From Bradyrhizobium sp. Arg816 (lineage in GTDB: Bacteria; Pseudomonadota; Alphaproteobacteria; Rhizobiales; Xanthobacteraceae), in contig NZ_JAPRAQ010000031.1 of NCBI RefSeq assembly GCF_029989365.1, forward strand, positions 28,362-92,361: a stretch of DNA of 64,000 bases. Direction: 5' to 3'. Positions 50,850 to 58,454 of this stretch are shown here, in pieces. The notes beneath the pieces were generated by a model that saw only the letters and a list, made by a program, of their open reading frames with translations, searched no databases and was not told where the DNA came from. The position numbers and the translations under genes are program-made. Each line of letters starts with the position of its first letter. The first letter of the stretch is position 1.

Positions 50850-50935
50850 CGTCATTGCGAGGAGCGTAGCGACGAAGCAATCCAGAGTGTCTCTGCGGAA
50901 AGATTCTGGATTGCTTCGCTACGCTCGCAATGACG
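50850..50935. repeat. Palindromic repeat, CGTCATTGCGAG family (copy 2)
   Basis: It has the same ends and the same GCGAAGCAATCCAGA / TCTGGATTGCTTCG pair as the copy at 30479. It lies between the binding-protein gene and lysyl-tRNA synthetase. Confidence 0.8.
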
Positions 50936-51012
50936 GCGGAGGCGGCTCCTTCACTCCACAAAATTGCATTCTGCCCGGAAATCGCTATTTTCCGCGGCCC
51001 GGAGGCCCCTGA

Positions 51013-52656
51013 ATGTCTGTCATCGATCTTGCTGCGAACCCGAGCGATCTGCGTGCGCTCGCCGAACAATCCAACGCCTGGCCGTTCGAGCAGGCGAAGG
51101 CCATTGTTGCGCGGCTGAAGAAAAGCCCGAAGGACGAGGTGCTGTTCGAGACCGGCTATGGGCCCTCGGGCCTGCCGCATATCGGCACGTTCGGTGAGGT
51201 CGCGCGCACCTCGATGGTGCGGCATGCTTTCCGCGTGCTCACCGAAGACAAGATCAAGACGCGCCTGCTGGCGTTCTCCGACGACATGGACGGGTTTCGG
51301 AAAGTGCCCGACAACGTCCCCAACAAGGAGATGCTTGCCGCGCATCTCGGCAAGCCGCTGACGCGGGTGCCGGATCCGTTCTCCAACGAGTACCCGTCGT
51401 TCGGGCACCACAACAACGCGCGGCTGCGCGCGTTCCTCGATCATTTCGGCTTCGACTACGAGTTCGCGAGCTCGACCGACTACTATACGTCCGGCCGTTT
51501 CGACGCGACGTTGCTGAAGATGTTAGCTGCCTACGACAAGGTGATGGCGATCATCCTGCCGACGCTCGGGCCTGATCGCCGCGCGACCTATTCGCCGTTC
51601 CTGCCGATCAGCAAGACCACCGGTGTCGTGCTCCAGGTCCCGATGATCCGCCGCGATGTCGCGGCCGGCACGGTGACCTATGTCGATCCCGATACCAACC
51701 AGGAAGTCGAGACGCCGGTGACGGGCGGCAACGTCAAGTGCCAGTGGAAGGCCGACTGGGCGATGCGCTGGGTCGCGCTCGGCGTCGACTACGAGATGGC
51801 CGGCAAGGATCTCATCGACTCCGTGAAGCTGTCAGGCGCGATCGCCAGGGCGCTCGGCGCCACGCCGCCCGAAGGTTTCAACTACGAGCTTTTCCTCGAC
51901 GAGAAGGGCCAGAAGATCTCGAAGTCGAAGGGCAACGGCCTCACCATCGACGAATGGCTGCGCTACGCCTCGCCGGAATCGCTGTCGCTGTTCATGTATC
52001 GCGAGCCGAAGGCGGCCAAGCGGCTGTACTTCGATGTCATCCCGCGCAATGTCGACGACTACCAGCAGTTCAGCGACGGCTTTGCGAAGCAGGATGGCAA
52101 GCAGCAGCTTGGCAATCCGGTCTGGCACATCCACAACGGCCATCCGCCGAAGGGCGACATGCCCGTCACGTTCCAGCTCCTCTTGACGCTGGTGTCATCG
52201 TCGAACGCGGAGAATGCCGAGACGCTGTGGGGCTTCATCGGCCGCTATCGTCCCGGCGTGAGCCCGCAGACGCATCCGAAGCTCGATGCGATGGTCGGCT
52301 ATGCCATCAACTATTATCGTGACTTCGTGGCGCCGACGAAGCAGTTCCGCGAGCCGACCGAGGTTGAGCGCGCCGCGTTGCAGGATCTGCGCGATGCGCT
52401 GTCGCAGCTTCCGCAGGAATCCTCGGCCGAGGACATCCAGAACGTCGTCTACGAGATCGGCCGCCGCGAGCCGTTCCTCGACCAGGTCAAGAAGGGCAAG
52501 GACGGCCGTCCGGGCGTGACGCTCGACTGGTTCAACATGCTCTACCAGGTGCTGCTCGGCCAGGAGAAGGGCCCGCGCTTCGGCTCCTTCGTTGCGGTCT
52601 ACGGCGTGCAGAACGCGGTCAACATGATCGACGGCGCGCTGGCGCGAAGCGCGTAG
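51013..52656 (+). CDS. lysK: Class I lysyl-tRNA synthetase
   Basis: This class I aminoacyl-tRNA synthetase of 547 residues charges tRNA-Lys. The HIGH-type motif is PHIGTFGE (near residue 56) and the KMSKS-type motif is QKISKSKGN. This archaeal-like enzyme replaces the class II form in alphaproteobacteria, supporting the taxonomic placement. The ATG at 51013 follows GGAGGCCC. The gene stands alone between two palindromic repeats. Confidence 0.95.
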   Translation: MSVIDLAANPSDLRALAEQSNAWPFEQAKAIVARLKKSPKDEVLFETGYGPSGLPHIGTFGEVARTSMVRHAFRVLTEDKIKTRLLAFSDDMDGFRKVPDNVPNKEMLAAHLGKPLTRVPDPFSNEYPSFGHHNNARLRAFLDHFGFDYEFASSTDYYTSGRFDATLLKMLAAYDKVMAIILPTLGPDRRATYSPFLPISKTTGVVLQVPMIRRDVAAGTVTYVDPDTNQEVETPVTGGNVKCQWKADWAMRWVALGVDYEMAGKDLIDSVKLSGAIARALGATPPEGFNYELFLDEKGQKISKSKGNGLTIDEWLRYASPESLSLFMYREPKAAKRLYFDVIPRNVDDYQQFSDGFAKQDGKQQLGNPVWHIHNGHPPKGDMPVTFQLLLTLVSSSNAENAETLWGFIGRYRPGVSPQTHPKLDAMVGYAINYYRDFVAPTKQFREPTEVERAALQDLRDALSQLPQESSAEDIQNVVYEIGRREPFLDQVKKGKDGRPGVTLDWFNMLYQVLLGQEKGPRFGSFVAVYGVQNAVNMIDGALARSA

Positions 52657-52667
52657 TAGATGCCGTA

Positions 52668-52703
52668 CGTAGCCCGGATGTCGCTACGCTCATCCGGGCT
52701 ACG
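52668..52703. repeat. Short palindrome, GTAGCCCGGATG family
   Basis: CGTAGCCCGGATG, a 10-base centre and the exact complement form a 13-bp stem. It is a minimal copy of the element at 18815. It lies between the convergent lysyl-tRNA synthetase and carbonic anhydrase genes and may act as a terminator. Confidence 0.8.
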
Positions 52704-52718
52704 GATTTGAAGCGCGCC

Positions 52719-53471
52719 TCAGATCGAGCGCAGCACGAAGCGCCGGTTGTCCTTCTGCACCGGGCGCGCGTTCATCGGATAGAGCTTTGCGAACGCGGCG
52801 ACGTCGGTGGCCGAGACCTGGATCGGGTCGGTCAGCAGCAACCATTCGACCACCTCCGAACAGGGCGGAGTCGTCAGCGAGCCGGAGTAGCGGAAGTAGC
52901 TCAGCCTGTGCGGCAGCATGGCGTGGGGATCGATGGCTGCGTCGGCTTTCACCGCGGGGCCTTCCGCCGCGGGCATGGTCTTGACGATCTTGCCGAAGGC
53001 CGTGTTCGGCTTGCCTTCCGCCATCAGCACGCCGACCACGGCGAGCCCGCCGGCATCGTTGCGATGCACGAAGTGCGCTTCCATCGGAAAGTTCTTGCCG
53101 CCGATCATGTGTTCGCTCGGCCGGTGGAAGTGCACCTGGAGCAGCTTGTATTTGACGTCGCCGAGCGTGAGCGTGCTGCCTTCGGCGAAGTTGAGCTGGA
53201 TCGTGTGTCCGTTGTTGACGATGGTGTCGGCGCTCTTGCCCCAGTTCAGCTTCAGAACAGGTAGTTGCGACTTGATCGTCCCCTCGATGTCGATCGGCGA
53301 TTGCTGCAGGCCGACCGCGCAGGCCTTGTTGGCCGCGTCGAGATCGCCCCATTTGGCCGGGCCGCCGGCGCCCTCGTAGCTCCAATGCGTGCCTTCGGCG
53401 GCAAAGGCCGGCTTGCACAGCGGACAAAGCGCGAGACCCGCCAGGGCCTTCAATGCGTGACGGCGATTCAT
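52719..53471 (-). CDS. Alpha-type carbonic anhydrase, exported
   Basis: This 250-residue enzyme interconverts CO2 and bicarbonate. The family signature QQSPIDIEG and the zinc ligands in VHFHRPSEH and EAHFVHRND are clear. The start MNRRHALKALAGLALCPLC has a twin-arginine-like motif before a short hydrophobic stretch, so it is exported, probably by Tat. The second of two adjacent ATG codons (53471) is better spaced from AGGGGG. It lies downstream of an S24-like repressor gene on the same strand. Confidence 0.93.
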   Translation of the reverse strand: MNRRHALKALAGLALCPLCKPAFAAEGTHWSYEGAGGPAKWGDLDAANKACAVGLQQSPIDIEGTIKSQLPVLKLNWGKSADTIVNNGHTIQLNFAEGSTLTLGDVKYKLLQVHFHRPSEHMIGGKNFPMEAHFVHRNDAGGLAVVGVLMAEGKPNTAFGKIVKTMPAAEGPAVKADAAIDPHAMLPHRLSYFRYSGSLTTPPCSEVVEWLLLTDPIQVSATDVAAFAKLYPMNARPVQKDNRRFVLRSI

Positions 53472-53596
53472 CATATCCCCCTGCGATGAATTGGATCGGC
53501 AAAATCGGCCGCAACCTATGCGAGAGGGGCGGTGAGTCGCAAGGTCGCCGGGGCGAGAAGCGGCGCGGCCGGCGTCATGGTCCGGTCACGACGCAA

Positions 53597-54250
53597 TCAC
53601 TGGCTCGCCCACACGATTCGTGCGATCCAGCCGACGTCGCTCGGCGCCATCGTGTGCTCGGCCTGCGATGCATCGAGCGGCTGCAATTCCAGTGCCTTTG
53701 CCGTGCGGCGCTTCAGCGTCGCGACCGTCACCTCGCCCGCCTTGGTCTTCACCACCACGCGATCGCCTCTGCGGATCGGCGCGCGAGGAGAGATCAGGAT
53801 GACGTCGCCGTCGCGATAGGCCGGGGCAAGCGCATTGCCGGAAATCTCCAGCGCAAAAGCGCGACTATCCTCGGCGGTGGGAAGCGCAAGCTCGGTCCAG
53901 CCCTTGCCGGATGGAAAGCCGGATTCGTCGAAAGCGCCGCTCGCGCCGGCTAGCGCGAGGCCGAGCAGCGGCACCGAGCGGCCGTCGCTGGCGTCGTCAC
54001 CGATCAACCCGGCAAAGGTGTCCATCGATGAGCCGGCCGCCGCCAGCGCTTTCGCGATCGATTCGGTGGATGGCCAGCGCTCGCGCCCGTCGGGGGTGAC
54101 GCGCTTGGACTTGTTGAAGGTGGTGGGATCGAGCCCGGCCCGCTTGGCGAGGCCGGACGGCGAAAGGCCGGCACGCTCCGCCAGCCGATCCAGCGCTCCC
54201 CAGATCTGGTCGTGAGTCAGTATCCTCTGCGCTTTGGCCTGTCTGACCAT
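53597..54250 (-). CDS. Helix-turn-helix repressor with S24-like domain lacking catalytic residues
   Basis: This 217-residue protein has an N-terminal helix-turn-helix (LAERAGLSPSGLAKRAGLDPTTFNKSKR) and a C-terminal LexA/CI-type domain. The domain keeps the fold pattern EISGNALAPAYRDGDVILISP and RRGDRVVVKTKAGEVTVATL. In active S24 proteins the first block reads GDSMxP with the nucleophile Ser, and the later block has VKRL with the Lys. Here they read GNALAP and VATL, so Ser and Lys are both replaced by Ala. Self-cleavage is not expected. The ATG at 54250 is used; the longer frame would start at TTG. Confidence 0.8.
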   Translation of the reverse strand: MVRQAKAQRILTHDQIWGALDRLAERAGLSPSGLAKRAGLDPTTFNKSKRVTPDGRERWPSTESIAKALAAAGSSMDTFAGLIGDDASDGRSVPLLGLALAGASGAFDESGFPSGKGWTELALPTAEDSRAFALEISGNALAPAYRDGDVILISPRAPIRRGDRVVVKTKAGEVTVATLKRRTAKALELQPLDASQAEHTMAPSDVGWIARIVWASQ

Positions 54251-54330
54251 GGAAGGTCCAGCCCGTCGCAACTCAGGAAAACTGTCCTCAAATCAACCGG
54301 TTTTCCGTTTTTCGCGCAAGGGGTGGCGGG

Positions 54331-54430
54331 GGAAGCATTTTCAAGCGAAGCGGATACCGGTTCGTGTCGGGAAAACGCGTCAAAACAAGAATTTAAAGCT
54401 CCGTTCCGATTTCATCGGAACGGAAATGGC
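54331..54430. repeat. Bradyrhizobiaceae interspersed repeat with terminal hairpin
   Basis: The run GGAAGCATTTTCAAGCGAAG, then CGGATACCGGTTCGTGTCGG and AAAACGCGTCAAAACAAGAA is a familiar interspersed sequence of this family. It ends in a perfect hairpin: CCGTTCCGAT (54401-54410), loop TTC and the complement (54414-54423). It fills most of the space between the S24-like gene and DUF952. Confidence 0.7.
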
Positions 54431-54543
54431 TCTAAGCCTTGAGTTCGGAGGGGGCGGCCATTACGGTCGCGCCCGGGTTTTGAGGACCCGGACGAGACGA
54501 AAAAACTCAAAAGACTCAAAGAGCAAACAGGGCTGCGTGAGCG

Positions 54544-54888
54544 GTGGTCAAGATCTACAAAATCTGTCCGGCCTCGGCCTGGCGCGAGGCGGAACGGCAG
54601 GGTGTCTACCGGGGCAGCGCGGACGATTCGCGCGACGGTTTCATCCATTTCTCGACTGCGCCCCAGGTTCCCGAGACCTTGCGCAAGCACTATTCCGGCC
54701 AGCGCGCGCTGTTCCTGGTCGAGGTCGATGGCGACGCGCTCGGCAGCGAATTGCGCTGGGAGCGCTCGCGCAATGACGAGCTGTTTCCGCACCTCTATGG
54801 CGAGCTCGATCTCGGCGCGGTGCTGTCGGTGATGAACCTCAACATGCGCTCCGATGGCGGCCACGACGTTCCGGAGCTTATCCCGTGA
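54544..54888 (+). CDS. DUF952 family protein
   Basis: This 114-residue protein has the family pattern VKIYKICPASAWREAERQG, then DSRDGFIHFSTAPQVPETLRKHY and FPHLYGELDLGAVLSV. DUF952 proteins have an ADP-ribosyltransferase-like fold and no settled function. The GTG at 54544 is the start. The stop overlaps the pyrD start (GTGA), so they are translationally coupled, an arrangement common in rhizobia. Confidence 0.9.
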   Translation: MVKIYKICPASAWREAERQGVYRGSADDSRDGFIHFSTAPQVPETLRKHYSGQRALFLVEVDGDALGSELRWERSRNDELFPHLYGELDLGAVLSVMNLNMRSDGGHDVPELIP

Positions 54889-55982
54889 TCCGCGCCTTCG
54901 ACGCCTTTTCGCTGCCGGTGCTGCGCTGGCTCGATCCGGAGGATGCGCATCGCCTCGCGATCCAGGGCCTGCGCTTCCTGCCGCCGGTCAAGCCGCGGCC
55001 TGACGATCCCAAGCTCGCAGTGCGTGCCTTCGGGCTCAACTTCCCCAATCCGATCGGCATGGCCGCGGGCTTCGACAAGAGCGCCGAGGTGCCGGATGCG
55101 CTGTTGCGGCTCGGCTTCGGCTTCGTCGAGATCGGTTCGGTGACGCCGAAGTCGCAAAGCGGCAATCCGCGGCCGCGGCTGTTTCGTCTGGAGCGCGACG
55201 AGGCCGTGATCAACCGCATGGGCTTCAACAATGACGGCGCTGAAGTCGCGCTGCGCAGGCTCGCGGCGCGTGCGCAGCACGGCGGCATCATCGGGGTCAA
55301 TGTCGGCGCGAACAAGGATTCGCCGGATCGCGTGGGCGATTACGTCAAGCTGATCGAGACCTTTGCGCCGGTCGCGAGCTATTTCACCGTCAACGTCTCC
55401 TCGCCGAACACGCCGGGCCTACGCAATTTGCAGGAAGGCGCGTTGCTCGACGATCTCCTCGGACGCGTGATCGACGCGCGGGAGCGGGTACGGCAGAAGG
55501 CCGGCGACACGCCGGTGCTGCTCAAGATCGCGCCGGACCTCAGCCTCGCCCAGCTCGACGATGTCGTGCAGGTGGCGCGCTCGCGCCGGGTCGACGGCAT
55601 GATCGTGTCGAACACGACGATCGCGCGGCCGAGCACGCTGCGCGAGGAGATGCGCGCCAAGGAGCAGGGTGGCCTGTCCGGCCGGCCGCTGTTCCGCCTG
55701 TCGACGCGCATGGTCGCGGAGACCTATGTGCGCGTCGAGGGCGCGTTCCCCTTGATCGGCGTCGGCGGCGTCGATTCCGGCGGCGCCGCGCTGACCAAGA
55801 TCCGCGCCGGCGCGAGCCTGATCCAGCTCTATTCGTCGCTGGTCTACAAGGGCCTCGGCCTGGTCGACGAGATCAAGCGTGATCTCACCTCGACGCTGCT
55901 GCGGACAGGGCGGGATTCGCTGTCAGAGATCGTCGGCGCGGATGCCGCGACGCTGACGGCGGAAGACTGGCCGGGGCTGTAA
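54885..55982 (+). CDS. pyrD: Quinone-dependent dihydroorotate dehydrogenase
   Basis: This class 2 enzyme of 365 residues is membrane-associated. It oxidises dihydroorotate to orotate in pyrimidine synthesis with electrons passed to quinone. The N-terminal helix region (MIRAFDAFSLPVLRWLDPEDAH) fits class 2. Catalytic and FMN segments are NVSSPNTPGLRNLQ (Ser), LLKIAPDLS (Lys) and GGVDSGGAALTKIRAGASLIQLYSS. The GTG at 54885 overlaps the DUF952 stop. The last 98 bases are antisense to the end of the convergent MATE gene. Confidence 0.96.
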   Translation: MIRAFDAFSLPVLRWLDPEDAHRLAIQGLRFLPPVKPRPDDPKLAVRAFGLNFPNPIGMAAGFDKSAEVPDALLRLGFGFVEIGSVTPKSQSGNPRPRLFRLERDEAVINRMGFNNDGAEVALRRLAARAQHGGIIGVNVGANKDSPDRVGDYVKLIETFAPVASYFTVNVSSPNTPGLRNLQEGALLDDLLGRVIDARERVRQKAGDTPVLLKIAPDLSLAQLDDVVQVARSRRVDGMIVSNTTIARPSTLREEMRAKEQGGLSGRPLFRLSTRMVAETYVRVEGAFPLIGVGGVDSGGAALTKIRAGASLIQLYSSLVYKGLGLVDEIKRDLTSTLLRTGRDSLSEIVGADAATLTAEDWPGL

Positions 55983-57318
55983 GCCCGCGCTGCGTAGCCT
56001 TCGGAAACGTCGCCCGATACAACGCCGGATAGCGCGCGCCCTGCAAGCCGCCGCGGGCGACGTAGAATGCGATCAGCGCGCTCCACAGCCCGGCATTGCC
56101 GAACGATTGCAGCGCCCACCAGGCGCCGAGAAAGATCGTGAACGATAGCAGCATCAAATTGCGCATCTCGCGTGCCCAGGTCGCGCCGACATAGATGCCG
56201 TCGAAGCCGAAGGCGAACACGCCGGGGATCGGCGCAAGCACGATGAACGGCAGGAATTCGCGCGCGGCGCGGCGGACGTCCTCGCTCGCGGTCATGAAGG
56301 CGATCAGCGCGGGCCCGAACAGCGCGAACAGCACCGCGACGACCAGTGCGAAGCCGAGGCCCCACAGCAGCACCAGCCGCGTCGAGTCAGCAAAGCCCCT
56401 GGCATCGCGTGCGCCAAAAGTGCGCCCGCAGAGCTGCTGGGCTGCGTTCGCAAGACCGTCGAGGAAGAACGCGCTGACCAGCAGGAAATTGTTCAGCACG
56501 GAATTCGCCGCCAGCGTGACGTCACCGGCGCGTGCGCCCTTGGCGGTGAAGAACAGGAACACGGCGATCAGCGCCGCGGTGCGGATCATGATGTCGGAGT
56601 TCACCGCCAGCAGCCGCATCAGTTTTGCCCGGTCCAACAGCGTGGCAAGGGGCACCGCAAAGCCGCCATCCGCATAGCGCCGGCAGACGATCACGCCGAG
56701 CACGAAGCCAATCGTCTCCGAGAGCAGTGCCGCGATCGCCGCGCCCGCAATGCCGGTGTCGTAGACCAGCACCAGCAAGATCGTCGCCGCCATGTTGATG
56801 AGGTTGATGACGACCTGCAGCAGCAGCGCCGGATTGGCGCGCGCCTGCCCCACCAGCCAGCCGAGAATGACGTAGTTGGCGAAAGCGAACGGCGACGACC
56901 AGATCCGGATCATGAAATAGGTCTTTGCCGCGCGCGTGACGCCTTCGCTGCCGCCCATCAGGTCGAACAGCGCGGTGGCCAGCGGCAGTTGCAGCGCGAT
57001 CAGCGCGGCGCCGATCAGGCCCGCGACGATGAAGCCGCGCACCAGGATCACGGTCTGCTCGCGCGTCTCGCTCGCGCCCAGCGCCTGTGCCGTGAAGGCG
57101 AGCGTGCTCATGCGCAGGAAGCCGAACAGCCAGAACAGGCAGTCGAAGATCACGGAGGCCATCGCGACGCCGCCAAGCAGTGCGGCATCGTCGAGCCGCC
57201 CGATCGCGGTGGTCGAGACCACGCCGATCAGCGGCGTGGTGAGGTTCGCGACCATCGCGGGACCTGCGATGGCGAAGACCTGGCGGGAGCCTATCCCTAA
57301 GTGAATGGGCGCGTGCAT
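55885..57318 (-). CDS. MATE family efflux transporter (DinF-like)
   Basis: This 477-residue transporter has twelve membrane segments in two halves, with the DinF-type start VFAIAGPAMVANLTTPLIGVVSTTAIGRL. The transport domain ends near residue 445 (YPALYRATFPKA). The last 32 residues form a low-complexity Ser/Ala/Arg tail that is encoded opposite the pyrD terminus, so the original stop has probably been lost or displaced. Start 57318 lies one base after the stop of the metallo-hydrolase gene, indicating an operon. Confidence 0.88.
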   Translation of the reverse strand: MHAPIHLGIGSRQVFAIAGPAMVANLTTPLIGVVSTTAIGRLDDAALLGGVAMASVIFDCLFWLFGFLRMSTLAFTAQALGASETREQTVILVRGFIVAGLIGAALIALQLPLATALFDLMGGSEGVTRAAKTYFMIRIWSSPFAFANYVILGWLVGQARANPALLLQVVINLINMAATILLVLVYDTGIAGAAIAALLSETIGFVLGVIVCRRYADGGFAVPLATLLDRAKLMRLLAVNSDIMIRTAALIAVFLFFTAKGARAGDVTLAANSVLNNFLLVSAFFLDGLANAAQQLCGRTFGARDARGFADSTRLVLLWGLGFALVVAVLFALFGPALIAFMTASEDVRRAAREFLPFIVLAPIPGVFAFGFDGIYVGATWAREMRNLMLLSFTIFLGAWWALQSFGNAGLWSALIAFYVARGGLQGARYPALYRATFPKATQRGLTAPASLPPSASRHPRRRSLTANPALSAAASR

Positions 57319-57319
57319 G

Positions 57320-58054
57320 TCAGAACACGAGCACCATGCCGTCTTCGGCGGCGAGATGCGGGACGTCGTCCAGGCGCGACAGCATGTCGTCGCTCATATG
57401 GGTGAGGACCAGGCGTTTCGCGCCGATTGCTGGCAGATGCTGTTCCAAGGTCTTCAGGCTGAGATGGTTCTTGACCACCTTCTCGTACATATAGGCTTCC
57501 GCAATGAAAAGGTCCGCGCCATGCGCCAGCGGAATGAGCGTCTCCGTCCATTCGGTGTCGGCGCTGTAGGCGAGCGTGCGGCCTTCGACCTCGACGCGGT
57601 AGGCGAGGAAGGGCCCGCCGGATTCGCCGTGCACCACCGGGTAGGGCGTCACATTCACCGCGCCGAAGGTTTGGCTTCGCCCGGGCGCGAGTTCGATGAG
57701 GTTCAGCTCGAAGCGCCGCTTGGTCTTCGAGGAATGCTCGAACAGCGCCTCCATGACTTGGCTGAGCCGCATCTCGAGGCCTTGCGGGCCCGCGATTGTC
57801 AGCGGCCGGGTCCGCAGCGAGAATTGCGCATCGAGCAGGACAAACGGCAGCCCGGCAAAATGGTCGCCGTGGAAATGCGTGATCAGGATCAGGTCGATCT
57901 CGTTGCGGTCGATCTCGAGTCGCTTCAGCGCCGGCAGCGCCGACGCGCCGCAATCGATCAGGAAATTGGCTTCGCGCCCCGAGACGTGGAAGCAGGTGTT
58001 GAGCCTGCCGCCTGAGCCGAAGGCGTCGCCGCAGCCGACAAAGCGCAATTGCAT
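57320..58054 (-). CDS. MBL-fold metal-dependent hydrolase (PhnP/RNase Z-like)
   Basis: This 244-residue metallo-beta-lactamase fold protein has the metal motif LITHFHGDHFAGLP (near residue 60), then TPYPVVHGESGGPFLAYRVE, YSADTEWTE and the final LTHMSDDM. This pattern fits small phosphodiesterases such as PhnP or RNase Z relatives. The substrate is unknown. It precedes the MATE gene by one base and follows a small membrane protein gene on the same strand. Confidence 0.85.
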   Translation of the reverse strand: MQLRFVGCGDAFGSGGRLNTCFHVSGREANFLIDCGASALPALKRLEIDRNEIDLILITHFHGDHFAGLPFVLLDAQFSLRTRPLTIAGPQGLEMRLSQVMEALFEHSSKTKRRFELNLIELAPGRSQTFGAVNVTPYPVVHGESGGPFLAYRVEVEGRTLAYSADTEWTETLIPLAHGADLFIAEAYMYEKVVKNHLSLKTLEQHLPAIGAKRLVLTHMSDDMLSRLDDVPHLAAEDGMVLVF

Positions 58055-58075
58055 CGGCTGCGGGCTCCCAAATCG

Positions 58076-58381
58076 CTACCTGTTGCGCGGCGCGCCGAAC
58101 ACGCGCGAGAGCAGCCAGATCGGGATCACGATGACCGCGCCGAGCAGGAAATAACGCCACAGCCAGTTCACCGCGTCGAACCCGAGATCCCAGAGCCGCT
58201 GGAACAAGAGGCGAATGCTGTAGATGATGTTCCAGGGATCGAAGCCGATCGCGGCGAGCACGACGCCGACCAGGATCGAGAGCAGGACCAGGCGAAACGC
58301 GACCGCCAGCGGCGAGCCGCCGAGAAAGCGGTTCAGCCCATCGCTGCGGCCGGCCGGCAAATCTCTGACGTCTTGGACCAT
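58076..58381 (-). CDS. Small membrane protein (DUF6460-like)
   Basis: This 101-residue protein has two hydrophobic helices (about 28-50 and 73-92) and conserved FLGGSPLAVAFRLVLLSILVG and ending RVFGAP. It resembles the alphaproteobacterial DUF6460 family, of unknown role. The ATG at 58381 has a GAGGAG site. It lies 21 bases upstream of the metallo-hydrolase gene, in the same unit. Confidence 0.8.
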   Translation of the reverse strand: MVQDVRDLPAGRSDGLNRFLGGSPLAVAFRLVLLSILVGVVLAAIGFDPWNIIYSIRLLFQRLWDLGFDAVNWLWRYFLLGAVIVIPIWLLSRVFGAPRNR

Positions 58382-58454
58382 CTCAAAACTCCTCGCGGGG
58401 ATTCGACCCCATTATAGGTCACGGCGGGGCACATGGGGAACCCGCATTCCCTCG

